A stretch of DNA of 60,031 nucleotides, taken from contig DAOPJM010000009.1 in assembly GCA_035399665.1 (NCBI GenBank), positions 1-60,031 on the forward strand, given 5' to 3'. A model generated the notes under the pieces. It was not told the origin of the DNA. It saw only the letters and a program-made list of their open reading frames with translations, and ran no database searches. The stretch's first letter is position 1, and the number at the start of each line of letters is the position of its first letter. This DNA is from DAOPJM01 sp035399665. Lineage in GTDB: Bacteria > Bacillota > Clostridia > Christensenellales > CAG-138. The translations under genes and the position numbers were made by a program. This document shows positions 7,013-15,535 of the stretch, one piece after another.

Positions 7013-8203
7013 ATGGAAATACAAAGGGAAAAGCGAATAGGGATACTCGGAGGGTCGTTCAACCCGACCCATAACGCGCATATTCGAATGGCAAGGACCG
7101 CACTTTGGGAGCTTCATCTGGACGAGGTGAGATTTTTGATTTCACGCGACCCGCCGCATAAGCATCTGTCAGGAGACGTCACCGACACGCAACGACTTGA
7201 GCTGTTGAAGCTTGCGATTAGCGTAGAGGAAGGCTTTTGCGTTGATGAGAGAGAGCTGCATCGCGAAGGCAAGAGCTATACCGTAATTTCGCTTGAACAG
7301 ATTGCACTGGAGCAGCCGGACGCAAGGCTTTATCTGATTGTGGGCAGCGATATGCTGAAGAGCTTTTCGACATGGTACAAACCCGAAAGGCTTGTGGAGC
7401 TCGCGGAGCTTGTGTGCGTTACTCGCCTTGGGCATGACGGCGGGGAAGCTGAAGCGATGGAAGCGCTCAAGGCGAACATGGGGCTTAGGGCAAGCTTGCT
7501 TGACATGAGTTTAGAGCTGTCGTCCACTGAGATTAGAAACGATGTATTTGAAGCTTTCTCGGTGCGCGGCAGCATACCCGACGCAGCGGAATGGTATATG
7601 TATAAGGAAGGCATGTATCAGCCTTCAAGCATTCGCAGATACATGGACGAGCTGAAGGAGATACTTCCGACACGAAGATACCTGCACTCAATTTCCGTAA
7701 TGCGCACCGCGATAGATCTTGCGAACATATACGGAGTGGACAGGTACAACGCAAGGCTTGCCGGCTTGCTGCATGACTGCGCAAAGAGCATGAGCCGTGA
7801 TGAGCTTAGAACTGCCGCTCCAAACAGCGACGCTCCGATTCAGGTACTTCACGCGCCTGCGGGGGCCGTGTTCGCAAGGGAGCATTTTGGAGTTACGGAT
7901 TCAGAGGTTCTTCAAGCCATAGCAAGGCACACCACGGGCGACCCGGACATGACGCTGCTTGACAAGGTGATATGCCTTGCGGACTTTATTGAGCCTCAAA
8001 GGGGCGTGGAAAGATTCGCCTCCTTGCGCAAGCTTGCCTATGAGGGCAAAAGTGAAAATGATCTCAATCGCGCGCTTATGCTTGCATTTGAGCAATCTTT
8101 CTGCTATATTAAGGGTCAGGGATACCCTGTGTTTGAAGTGAGTTACAGAACTTACGAGAGACTGAAAAAACAAACGGAGGATGATGATGGCAAAATACGG
8201 TGA
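7013..8203 (+). CDS. nadD: Nicotinate-nucleotide adenylyltransferase fused to YqeK-type HD hydrolase
   Basis: Two enzymes in one 396-aa chain. Residues about 1-195 are NadD, which makes nicotinate adenine dinucleotide from NaMN and ATP for NAD synthesis: the nucleotidyltransferase motif GGSFNPTHNAH is near the N terminus and SSTEIR closes the domain. Residues about 200-396 are a YqeK-like HD domain (LHDCAKSM, then ARHTTGDP and LADFIEP), a family that cleaves diadenosine tetraphosphate symmetrically. In many Firmicutes these are two adjacent genes; a fusion is also known in some lineages. An in-frame GTG at 6974 lies upstream of the -10 box and so is not used. No Shine-Dalgarno is present. Confidence 0.93.
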   Translation: MEIQREKRIGILGGSFNPTHNAHIRMARTALWELHLDEVRFLISRDPPHKHLSGDVTDTQRLELLKLAISVEEGFCVDERELHREGKSYTVISLEQIALEQPDARLYLIVGSDMLKSFSTWYKPERLVELAELVCVTRLGHDGGEAEAMEALKANMGLRASLLDMSLELSSTEIRNDVFEAFSVRGSIPDAAEWYMYKEGMYQPSSIRRYMDELKEILPTRRYLHSISVMRTAIDLANIYGVDRYNARLAGLLHDCAKSMSRDELRTAAPNSDAPIQVLHAPAGAVFAREHFGVTDSEVLQAIARHTTGDPDMTLLDKVICLADFIEPQRGVERFASLRKLAYEGKSENDLNRALMLAFEQSFCYIKGQGYPVFEVSYRTYERLKKQTEDDDGKIR

Positions 8204-8540
8204 GTCCGAGGTGCGCGAGTTATGCGAGGCGCTGTTCAATAAGAAGGCGTTCGATATCTGTGCGATCCATGTTGCGGACAAAACGATAGTAGCGGACTGG
8301 TTCATTATCGCAAGCGGACATGTATCGATACAGGTCAAGGCACTGTGCGATGAGCTTGAGGAGAAGGCGAGGGAGCTTGGTATGCAGCTTCTCCGCAAGG
8401 AAGGCTATGAATATGGGCGTTGGATAGTCTTGGACTATGGCAGTGTTCTTGTTCACCTGTTCCATCCTGAGGAAAGGGAGTTCTACAAGTTAGAGCGACT
8501 GTGGCAGGACTCAGACAACACCATTGTGTACCCCGAATAA
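8187..8540 (+). CDS. rsfS: Ribosomal silencing factor RsfS
   Basis: 117-aa RsfS/Iojap protein, which binds uL14 on the large ribosomal subunit and blocks subunit joining under starvation. Family features seen: ADWFIIASG, the conserved KEGYEYGRWIVLDYGSVLVHLF core and REFYKLERLW near the end. It overlaps the nadD-yqeK stop by 17 nt. Three in-frame ATG codons run in a row (8181, 8184, 8187); the third is 6 nt from GGAGG (8176-8180) and is chosen. The nadD-yqeK-rsfS order is a common Firmicute arrangement. Confidence 0.94.
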   Translation: MAKYGESEVRELCEALFNKKAFDICAIHVADKTIVADWFIIASGHVSIQVKALCDELEEKARELGMQLLRKEGYEYGRWIVLDYGSVLVHLFHPEEREFYKLERLWQDSDNTIVYPE

Positions 8541-8560
8541 ATCTGAATAGACAAGACATT

Positions 8561-8592
8561 GGCGTCCGCTCTATCGAGTAGGCGCCTTTTTG
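8561..8592 (+). terminator. Terminator of the nadD-rsfS operon
   Basis: Stem GGCGTC/GGCGCC with one G-T pair and an inner GCTC/GAGT helix over a TATC loop, followed by five T. Confidence 0.8.
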
Positions 8593-8646
8593 CAATGATG
8601 ACGCAACAATAACGCATACACGAAATGTCAAATCTGGGGCTTTTAG

Positions 8647-8675
8647 TTGACCGCTTCGCTTGTGTATGATATAAT
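8647..8675 (+). promoter_or_regulatory. Promoter of the dagK operon
   Basis: -35 TTGACC (8647-8652), 17-bp spacer, extended -10 TGATATAAT ending at 8675. The transcript would start about 20 nt before the ATG at 8701. Confidence 0.85.
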
Positions 8676-8700
8676 TGCTTGATATGTTATGAGGTGGAAT

Positions 8701-9603
8701 ATGGAGCTTTGTCTTATCGTTAACACGAAAGCGGGCAACGGGTTGCCCGTAACCGCCTTGAACGCCGTCGAGAAGCGCTTCAAGGAGCGCGGAGTTATGT
8801 ACACGGTTTACAATACCGAGTACCAAGGCCACGCGACCGATCTTGCAAAACAGGCGGCAGGTTCCAAAAGGTTTGATTGTATCGTGAGTATCGGTGGTGA
8901 CGGAACGGTTCGCGAGGTCGCCTTGGGGCTTATGTACAGCGACGCGGTCATGGGCATCATTCCCTGCGGTTCAGGAAACGACTTTGTGCGGCCACTCGGC
9001 ATACCCACCGATTATTTGACTGCCGCTGACATACTTGTGGACGGCGATACCATCTGTATTGACGCCGGCAAGGCCAACGATGAGGTGTTTTTCAATGTAG
9101 CGGGCTTCGGCTTTGATGTTGACGTGCTTGACAACGTGGAGCTGTACAAGTACAAGATGAAGAACGGAAGGCTTGCTTACATTATGGGGCTTTTGCGTGC
9201 GGTTTTAGGGCTGAAGTCAAGGGATGTAAGCATTACGCTTCCCGACGGCAGGCTGATAAAGCGCAAGGCGCTCATGGTCGCGGCCGGAAACGGCACCCAC
9301 ATAGGAAGCGGAATGGAGATTGCGCCATACGCCGACCTTAGAGACGGCTTGCTTGAAATCAGCATCATTCATGACGTGACCAAGCTGAACGCAATCTACG
9401 CGCTGCCGAGGTTTCTAAACGGAAAGCTTTTCGGCACAAAGTACACCACCTCGCTGAAGGTAGAGGAATTCACTGCTGACTGCGAGCCGCACTCAAGGAT
9501 TCAGGTCGATGGTGAGCGCATGGAAGGCACGCCCGTGACCTTCAGGATCCTGCCAAAGGCGCTGAACATTCGTGTCCCGAAAGGAAAGTTCGAACAAAGA
9601 TAA
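8701..9603 (+). CDS. Diacylglycerol kinase-family lipid kinase
   Basis: 300-aa member of the DagK/YegS/LCB5 family, ATP-dependent kinases of membrane lipids. It shows the N-terminal VNTKAGNG, the nucleotide motif GGDGTVREV (about 64-72) and PCGSGNDFVRPLG, with the C-terminal beta-rich domain ending in QVDGE-type sequence. In Firmicutes such enzymes recycle diacylglycerol from lipoteichoic acid synthesis, but the substrate is not readable here. GAGG is 6 nt before the ATG; an upstream in-frame ATG (8689) lies before this site and is less likely. Overlaps the next gene by one base (TAATG). Confidence 0.9.
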   Translation: MELCLIVNTKAGNGLPVTALNAVEKRFKERGVMYTVYNTEYQGHATDLAKQAAGSKRFDCIVSIGGDGTVREVALGLMYSDAVMGIIPCGSGNDFVRPLGIPTDYLTAADILVDGDTICIDAGKANDEVFFNVAGFGFDVDVLDNVELYKYKMKNGRLAYIMGLLRAVLGLKSRDVSITLPDGRLIKRKALMVAAGNGTHIGSGMEIAPYADLRDGLLEISIIHDVTKLNAIYALPRFLNGKLFGTKYTTSLKVEEFTADCEPHSRIQVDGERMEGTPVTFRILPKALNIRVPKGKFEQR

Positions 9604-10727
9604 TGGCGACGACGAAACCAAAGCTCAAAATCAATATTACAAAGCTCGTTCTGCTGTTGATTATAGCGGCGTTGCTTCTTGTTGCTTTGGGCCTTGGCGT
9701 CTATGCTTTGATCGGAGATAAGAAACAGGTCATCACCTCACAAAAGCTGCCGATCGATGCACGAACAGATCTCGTTATCGGCAAGGGCAGGGTTTCATAC
9801 ACCACCGATACAGAGCTGGTTGAATACCTCCTGGACGGGAGCGGGGTGCAGCGCAGCGCGCTCGGGGCCGCCGTTGACGGCTATGCCGTAAGCGGCAAAA
9901 CCGCTGTCGTATACTTGGACTCAATGGTTCAGATAAGAGGCATGTCCCCCCTTCAAATGACTGGTGATGTACGCGGAGTGCGCTGCTATGACAGCTATGT
10001 CGCGATACTGCGCACGGGAGCTTCGGGAAGCGACAGCGTTATCGTTGTAGACACCCAAACAGGCGAGTCGCAGGACGCACTGAACTTCGCTAAGAATACC
10101 GTGACGGGCTTTGGCTTTATAACGGAAGGCGAGACAATTTATATGTGGGTCGCAGCAACCTCCGTTGAACAGAGTACTCCTGTTTGCACACTCCAGCTGT
10201 ACGACGTTGGCAACAATGGAGCCTTGCTCTATTTCCCTGTGTTTTACGATCAACTTATAGAGAAGCTCTATATCACCGACAACAGCATTTTCATTGTCGG
10301 CACACAGGACATTGTTCGATACGAGCTTGGCGGAAGCCGTGAGTCGTATCGCGTCCGTATATATGGCAACTCAGTAGTAGACATGACCGTTAAGGATAAG
10401 ATGGCATACTACCTGCTTATGCCAGAAAACCAATCGTCAAATTCGACCATAAGGCTCATGATGATATCTGAAGGCGATACTTCGGGCGAGTCTACCATGA
10501 CCATACATATAAACGAGGAAATAGTAGGCGCTTTCCTGCAAGAGGGCGTCATTCGCATTCTGTCCGCAAACTATTTGTACTCGTATTCATACAAGGGCAA
10601 GGCGCAGTTTACGATAGAAACCGATGTGAGCTGTATAGCGGCTTTCAAGGTGGACGACAGCAGAATAATCATTACGAGCGAAAACGCTTGCTATATCTGT
10701 AAGGTAGAGGAGAAGGTCGCATGGTAA
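9603..10727 (+). CDS. DUF5711-like single-pass membrane protein with repeat-rich extracellular domain
   Basis: 374 aa. A short basic N terminus and one strong hydrophobic helix (about 13-37) anchor a long outside domain with many short beta-like segments, as in beta-propellers. It resembles the DUF5711 family found in Clostridia, assigned from memory of the overall layout. The function is unknown. It is translationally coupled to the lipid kinase and overlaps the next gene by 7 nt, so the three products likely act together at the membrane. Confidence 0.7.
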   Translation: MATTKPKLKINITKLVLLLIIAALLLVALGLGVYALIGDKKQVITSQKLPIDARTDLVIGKGRVSYTTDTELVEYLLDGSGVQRSALGAAVDGYAVSGKTAVVYLDSMVQIRGMSPLQMTGDVRGVRCYDSYVAILRTGASGSDSVIVVDTQTGESQDALNFAKNTVTGFGFITEGETIYMWVAATSVEQSTPVCTLQLYDVGNNGALLYFPVFYDQLIEKLYITDNSIFIVGTQDIVRYELGGSRESYRVRIYGNSVVDMTVKDKMAYYLLMPENQSSNSTIRLMMISEGDTSGESTMTIHINEEIVGAFLQEGVIRILSANYLYSYSYKGKAQFTIETDVSCIAAFKVDDSRIIITSENACYICKVEEKVAW

Positions 10728-11422
10728 CGGCGGTTGTGTTGCTAATAATATGTCTTGCTTTGCTTGCGGGCTACTACCGAGGGGTTATTTACTCACTTGT
10801 GTCTCTTGGAATAACCATACTCTCACTTGCGCTTGCGCTTATTTGTATCCCTCTTGTATCAAACACAGTAAAGGGCAACGAAGAACTGTACGACATGATG
10901 CTCTACTACTTCGAGGGATACGAATACATCAATAACACAGCGGTCGAGCTTGTTCATGCCAATGTTACCGAGATTAACGAGGAGGAGCTTGACGAGGTCA
11001 TAACGAACGCGGATATGCCCCTGCCGTTCGGCAGAGCTATCAAGAAGAATATCAGCAATAAGGCGTATGCCGCCGATGGGATAGAAACCCTTGGAGACTA
11101 TTTCAACCAAACCATTGTGGACGTTGTAATAAACATACTGTCGCTGCTGCTGCTGTTCGTTATATTCCGCATATCGTTCGGGCTTATCCTGCACATCGCG
11201 GATTATGGGGTAGGCGGGCTTCCCGTGCTTGCAAAGCTGGATGTACCCATTTCCTTGGGGATAGGCTTCCTGCACGGTATAATGCTGACCTTCATTGTGT
11301 TCATGCTCGTACCAATCGCTTTGACGGTACTTCCGGCTCTTGGTCGCTTTATTGAAGGCTCGGCGATTGGCGAGTTCTTTTACAGGCTGAATCCTTTTAT
11401 TTGGCTTGTACGGACTACATAG
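10721..11422 (+). CDS. CvpA-like integral membrane protein
   Basis: 233 aa with hydrophobic segments near residues 3-20, 22-44, 134-158 and 180-210. The opening (VVLLIICLALLAGYYRGVIYSL) and the overall layout resemble the CvpA/colicin V production family, members of which occur widely in Firmicutes with unclear function. Third gene of the dagK operon, followed by a hairpin with a short T run. Confidence 0.7.
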   Translation: MVTAVVLLIICLALLAGYYRGVIYSLVSLGITILSLALALICIPLVSNTVKGNEELYDMMLYYFEGYEYINNTAVELVHANVTEINEEELDEVITNADMPLPFGRAIKKNISNKAYAADGIETLGDYFNQTIVDVVINILSLLLLFVIFRISFGLILHIADYGVGGLPVLAKLDVPISLGIGFLHGIMLTFIVFMLVPIALTVLPALGRFIEGSAIGEFFYRLNPFIWLVRTT

Positions 11423-11437
11423 GATCTATGGCTTTAT

Positions 11438-11474
11438 CACGGCTTTCCGCCAATAATGCGGTTCCCCGTGTTTT
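11438..11474 (+). terminator. Hairpin between cvpA-like gene and rnfC (weak terminator or attenuator)
   Basis: CACGG (11438-11442) pairs with CCGTG (11466-11470) and, inside a symmetric 4x4 internal loop, CCGC (11447-11450) pairs with GCGG (11458-11461). Four T follow directly. It would end the dagK operon or modulate readthrough into rnf, because no clear promoter was found between it and rnfC. Confidence 0.55.
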
Positions 11475-11495
11475 ATGCGAAAGGAGGAGAGGTTT

Positions 11496-12824
11496 TTGCG
11501 AAGAACATTTCGCGGCGGAGTGCATCCGCTGCATAAAATCCATGAGGGCAAACCTCTGGCAATGGACAAGAGGATTGAGGTCTTTATGCCCGATCATGTT
11601 GTCATTCCAATGGGTATGCACCTTGGGGCGCCGTCGACGCCCTGCGTAAACAAGGGGGATAGGGTACTCACGGGACAGATCATTGGTACGCCTAACGGAT
11701 TTTTGGGCGTGCCCGTACACGCGAGCATCTCGGGGACGGTCTCGGCCGTCGAGCCCCGCCAACAGCTCAAAGCGCATCCTGAGATGTGCGTATGCATTGA
11801 CTCCGATGGTCAGGACGAGTGGGTGGAGCTTACGCCCGTCGGAGCGGTTGAGTCTGTCGAGCCTGCCGCCATCATGAAGGCGGTAAGGGAAGCGGGCATA
11901 TGCGGCATGGGCGGCGCGGCATTTCCGGCTGGCGTCAAGCTTGCGATACCCGAGGGCAAAAAAGCCGAGGTAGTCATTATCAACGGCTCCGAATGCGAAC
12001 CATACCTTACCTGTGACCACAGGGTGATGATCGAGGAACCAGAGCGCGTAGTAAATGGTCTGCGTCTTTTGATGCGGGCAGTAGGCGTGACCAAGGGCTA
12101 TATCGCCATTGAGGACAACAAGCCGCAATGCGTAGAGTCCATGAGGCTCGCGGCAAACGAATACCACAGCATTAGCGTAGTTGCTCTCAAGACGAAGTAT
12201 CCGCAGGGCGGTGAGAAGCAGCTTATCGAGGTCATAACCGGTAAGCAGATTCCGCAAAAGAAGCTTCCCATCGACGTCGGAGCTTTGGTGTTCAATATTC
12301 AGACCGCGGCGGCGGTCGCTGACGCGGTACTGCTTGGCAAGCCGTTGATTGAGCGTATTACGACGGTCACCGGAGCGGTAGGGGAGCCTAAGAACTTTAG
12401 ACTGAGAATAGGCACTGAGTTTGGAGACGCAATCGACGCTGCGGGCGGTTACAGTGAAACCTTTAAGAAGCTCATAGCGGGCGGACCCATGACGGGCTTC
12501 TGCTGTCCGAACGACCACATCTCCGTTCAGAAGGCCTCCGGCGGCATACTGCTGTTTGATGAGGAAATGGCAAAGCAGGACGAAGAAGGTCCTTGCATTC
12601 GCTGCGCAAAGTGCGTATCGGCCTGCCCGATCGGTCTGCTGCCTTACAGGCTCAAGTTTGACGTGGAACAACGCAACTGGGCAAGAGCGAAGGTGGACGG
12701 AGCCATGGACTGCATAGCCTGCGGCGTCTGCGCCTACACCTGCCCCGCAAATCGCCATATCACTTCAAGCATTAAGGTTGCCAAGGAAATGATAACAGCC
12801 GAGGAAAGGAGGCAGAAGAAATGA
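11496..12824 (+). CDS. rnfC: Rnf complex subunit C (NADH-binding, Fe-S)
   Basis: Peripheral subunit of the ion-translocating ferredoxin:NAD+ oxidoreductase; it carries the NADH/FMN site and passes electrons to the membrane part. It opens with TFRGGVHP, has the flavin/NAD-binding GGAAFPAG, and ends with two 4Fe-4S motifs, CIRCAKCVSACP and CIACGVCAYTCP. Start: an ATG at 11475 has no ribosome site, whereas GGAGG (11483-11487) sits 8 nt before an in-frame TTG at 11496; the TTG also gives the usual family N terminus (442 aa). First gene of rnfCDGEAB and overlapping rnfD by 4 nt. Confidence 0.95.
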   Translation: MRRTFRGGVHPLHKIHEGKPLAMDKRIEVFMPDHVVIPMGMHLGAPSTPCVNKGDRVLTGQIIGTPNGFLGVPVHASISGTVSAVEPRQQLKAHPEMCVCIDSDGQDEWVELTPVGAVESVEPAAIMKAVREAGICGMGGAAFPAGVKLAIPEGKKAEVVIINGSECEPYLTCDHRVMIEEPERVVNGLRLLMRAVGVTKGYIAIEDNKPQCVESMRLAANEYHSISVVALKTKYPQGGEKQLIEVITGKQIPQKKLPIDVGALVFNIQTAAAVADAVLLGKPLIERITTVTGAVGEPKNFRLRIGTEFGDAIDAAGGYSETFKKLIAGGPMTGFCCPNDHISVQKASGGILLFDEEMAKQDEEGPCIRCAKCVSACPIGLLPYRLKFDVEQRNWARAKVDGAMDCIACGVCAYTCPANRHITSSIKVAKEMITAEERRQKK

Positions 12825-13735
12825 ACTTTACCGTTTCAACCGCCCCGCACATTCACAGTGAACAAACTACCCAGCGCCTGATGCTCAAGGTCATAGTTGC
12901 ATTGGCGCCCTGCGTAGCTGCTGCCATATACTTCTTTGGCTGGCGCGCACTTGTGATTGATGTTATTGCTGTTGTGTCCTGCGTGTTCTTTGAGTTCTTA
13001 GCTCAAAAGATAGCCAAACGTCCTATCACCATCAATGACCTTTCGGCCGTAGTCACAGGTATAATACTTGCGATGAACATGCCCGCAACCGCGACTTGGT
13101 GGATGGTAGTGATAGGAAGCGCTGTCGCTATACTGCTTGTAAAGCAGCTGTTCGGCGGCATTGGCTGCAACTTCCTCAATCCCGCTTTGGCGGCAAGAGC
13201 CGTCCTGTTGACTTCTTGGCCGTCACGCATGACCAACTTCACCCTGCCCACAGGCTTCGCAGGAGACGCCGTTTCATCGGCTACTCCGCTTGCAGGATAT
13301 GAGGCCAAGACCATACAGCTGCTTTTGGGCAATGTTCCGGGCAGCATAGGTGAGGTCTGCAAGATTGCCATACTGATTGGCGGCGCTTACCTCTTGATTG
13401 CCAAGGTTATAAAATGGTACGTCCCGGTATCATTTATCGGCACGTTCATGATATTCTCTTGGATATTCGGGCAAAACCCCATCACTGCGGTCTTGAGCGG
13501 CGGCATACTCTTTGGCGCCGTGTTCATGGCAACCGACTACGTCACTAACCCGATGACCGCTGTCGGCAAGCTCATATTCGGCTTTGGATGCGGACTTATT
13601 GTTGCTATACTTCGTAACTTTACGCCTATGGCGGAGGGCGTCACCTACGCTATTTTGATTATGAACGTAGTTACGCCGCTTATTGACAAGTATATCAAGC
13701 CCAAGGTGTACGGGGAGGTGAAGGCTCATGCGTAA
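12821..13735 (+). CDS. rnfD: Rnf complex subunit D (membrane, covalent FMN)
   Basis: 304-aa polytopic membrane subunit with about nine hydrophobic segments. The S-[ST]-A-T flavinylation motif is seen as VSSATPLAGY, whose Thr carries FMN by a phosphoester bond in this family. GCNFLNPALAARA is a family-conserved stretch. It carries electrons across the membrane together with RnfG. Overlaps both neighbours, indicating tight coupling. Confidence 0.95.
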   Translation: MNFTVSTAPHIHSEQTTQRLMLKVIVALAPCVAAAIYFFGWRALVIDVIAVVSCVFFEFLAQKIAKRPITINDLSAVVTGIILAMNMPATATWWMVVIGSAVAILLVKQLFGGIGCNFLNPALAARAVLLTSWPSRMTNFTLPTGFAGDAVSSATPLAGYEAKTIQLLLGNVPGSIGEVCKIAILIGGAYLLIAKVIKWYVPVSFIGTFMIFSWIFGQNPITAVLSGGILFGAVFMATDYVTNPMTAVGKLIFGFGCGLIVAILRNFTPMAEGVTYAILIMNVVTPLIDKYIKPKVYGEVKAHA

Positions 13736-14270
13736 GGAAAGCATACTTGTACTCGGGCTGAAGCTCCTTGCGATTGCAATCATCGCGGGGCTTGCACTCG
13801 GGGTTGTCAACGCAATCACCAAGGAACCCATCGCGGAACAAACGCGTTTGGCTGCGGACGAAGCAAGGCGTTCCGTACTTCCGCTTGCCGCCGAGTTTAC
13901 CCAGATAGAGGGCAGTGACATATATGAGGGTAAAGACTCATCGAACAATATCGTAGGCTACACCCTTGCGGGCATTACCAATGGTTACGGCGGAGAAATT
14001 GAAGTCACCGTGGGAATCGATCTTGAGGGAATTATAACAGGCGTCAGCGTCGGCGGAGCAAACTTCTCCGAGACCGCAGGCCTTGGAGCGAAAACCAAGA
14101 CCGACCCGACATTTAGGCAGCAGTTCATCGGACTGTCAGGCACAATAGCCTTGAAAAAGGACGGGGGACAGATTGACGCCGTGACAAGCGCGACGATAAG
14201 CAGCAGAGCCGTGACCAATGAGGTTGAGGCTTTGAGGGCGGAGCTTGTCGCATATTTGGGAGGTAAGTAA
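13728..14270 (+). CDS. rnfG: Rnf complex subunit G (periplasm-side flavoprotein)
   Basis: 180-aa protein with one N-terminal membrane helix (about 7-27) and an extracytoplasmic FMN-binding domain. The attachment motif reads VTSATISSRAV near residue 155, with the second Thr as the expected FMN site. GGANFSETAGLGAK is also characteristic. It starts inside the end of rnfD and lies 1 nt before rnfE. Confidence 0.95.
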   Translation: MRKESILVLGLKLLAIAIIAGLALGVVNAITKEPIAEQTRLAADEARRSVLPLAAEFTQIEGSDIYEGKDSSNNIVGYTLAGITNGYGGEIEVTVGIDLEGIITGVSVGGANFSETAGLGAKTKTDPTFRQQFIGLSGTIALKKDGGQIDAVTSATISSRAVTNEVEALRAELVAYLGGK

Positions 14271-14271
14271 A

Positions 14272-14901
14272 ATGGAAAAGAAAAAACTAAGTTCCGTTTT
14301 CTTCAACGGCATAATAACTGAGAACCCAACGTTCCGACTTGTTCTCGGCACTTGCCCCACAATGGCGGTAACGACGAGCGCGATAAACGGCGTTGGCATG
14401 GGGCTTGCCGCGACCTTCGTTCTACTGGGCAGCAACATAGTTATATCGCTCCTGCGCAACTTCATACCCGACAAGATAAGGATTCCCGCTTTCATCGTGG
14501 TTATCTGCACCTTCGTTACCGTGGTACAGATGCTGCTGCAGGCGTTCATTCCTTCGCTCTATGAGTCGCTTGGCATGTTCATACCGCTCATAGTTGTCAA
14601 CTGTATCATCCTTGCCAGAGCTGAAGCATTTGCTTCCAAGAACGGCGTAGGAGCTTCGGCGGTTGATGGTCTTGGAATGGGCTTAGGCTTTACGCTTGCG
14701 ATAACCATCATGGGCGCAATCCGCGAGATAATCGGAAACGGCAGCGTGTTCGGGCTTCAGCTTTTCGGAGCTTCCTATGAGCCAATGCTGCTTGTCATAA
14801 TGCCCGCGGGCGGATTCATCGTATACGGTCTGTTGCTTTGGTGCATGAACCTTATCGTCGCGAAGGCCGAATCAAAGAGGAATAAGGAGGTGGCCAAGTA
14901 A
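14272..14901 (+). CDS. rnfE: Rnf complex subunit E (integral membrane)
   Basis: 209-aa membrane protein with six predicted helices, homologous to RnfA/NqrD; the pair coordinates an intramembrane 2Fe-2S centre through conserved Cys. Seen here are LVLGTCPTMAVT and VNCIILARAEAFA, both with the conserved Cys. GGAGG is 8 nt before this ATG; an upstream in-frame ATG at 14245 lies within rnfG and is rejected. Overlaps rnfA by one base. Confidence 0.94.
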   Translation: MEKKKLSSVFFNGIITENPTFRLVLGTCPTMAVTTSAINGVGMGLAATFVLLGSNIVISLLRNFIPDKIRIPAFIVVICTFVTVVQMLLQAFIPSLYESLGMFIPLIVVNCIILARAEAFASKNGVGASAVDGLGMGLGFTLAITIMGAIREIIGNGSVFGLQLFGASYEPMLLVIMPAGGFIVYGLLLWCMNLIVAKAESKRNKEVAK

Positions 14902-15524
14902 TGCAGATAACAATAGGAAACATACTGCTGTTCATGGTCAGCTGCGTGTTGGCCAACAACTTCATATTTTCACGCTTCTTGGGCTGCTGCCCCTTCCTTG
15001 GGGTATCGAGCAAGGTTGAGACCGCGTTCGGCATGGGCATGGCGGTCACTTTCGTTATGGCCTTGGCGTCGCTGTTCTGCTATGCGATTAACAAGTGGGT
15101 GCTTATGCCTTTAGGCATTGAGTACCTGCAAACCATAGCCTTCATACTCGTCATCGCCGCTCTGGTGCAATGCGTGGAGATGTTCCTTAAAAAGTCGTCG
15201 CCTTCGCTGTATAACGCGCTCGGCATATACCTTCCGCTTATAACCACCAACTGCGCCGTCTTGGGCGTCTGCATACTCAATGTCGATTACGCGGCGCCTG
15301 AGTTTGCCAACGGACTTTTCTGGTCGGTCATGAACGGTGTGTTCGGAGCGATAGGCTTCCTTGTCGCCATAGTGCTTATGGCGGGTATAAGGGAACGCTT
15401 AGAGGACGCAAACATCCCGAAGTCCCTTAAGGGCTTCCCAATCTCGCTCATCACGGCGGGACTGATGAGCATAGCCTTCATGGGCTTTGCAAGTCTGTCC
15501 GGTCTGCTGTCGGGATTGCAGTAA
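14901..15524 (+). CDS. rnfA: Rnf complex subunit A (integral membrane)
   Basis: 207-aa six-helix membrane subunit, the partner of RnfE. Conserved motifs are NNFIFSRFLGCCPFLGVS and ITTNCAVLGVCILN, which place Cys residues in the two half-helices that hold the 2Fe-2S cluster. Preceded by AAGGAGGTGG at the end of rnfE. Confidence 0.95.
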   Translation: MQITIGNILLFMVSCVLANNFIFSRFLGCCPFLGVSSKVETAFGMGMAVTFVMALASLFCYAINKWVLMPLGIEYLQTIAFILVIAALVQCVEMFLKKSSPSLYNALGIYLPLITTNCAVLGVCILNVDYAAPEFANGLFWSVMNGVFGAIGFLVAIVLMAGIRERLEDANIPKSLKGFPISLITAGLMSIAFMGFASLSGLLSGLQ

Positions 15525-15535
15525 GGAGGTAAGCT

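Noticed and set aside
11415..12758. Long 447-codon open frame on the minus strand antisense to rnfC
   Set aside because: It is a mirror of the rnfC codon pattern; the peptide has no recognisable domain and rnfC itself is unambiguous.
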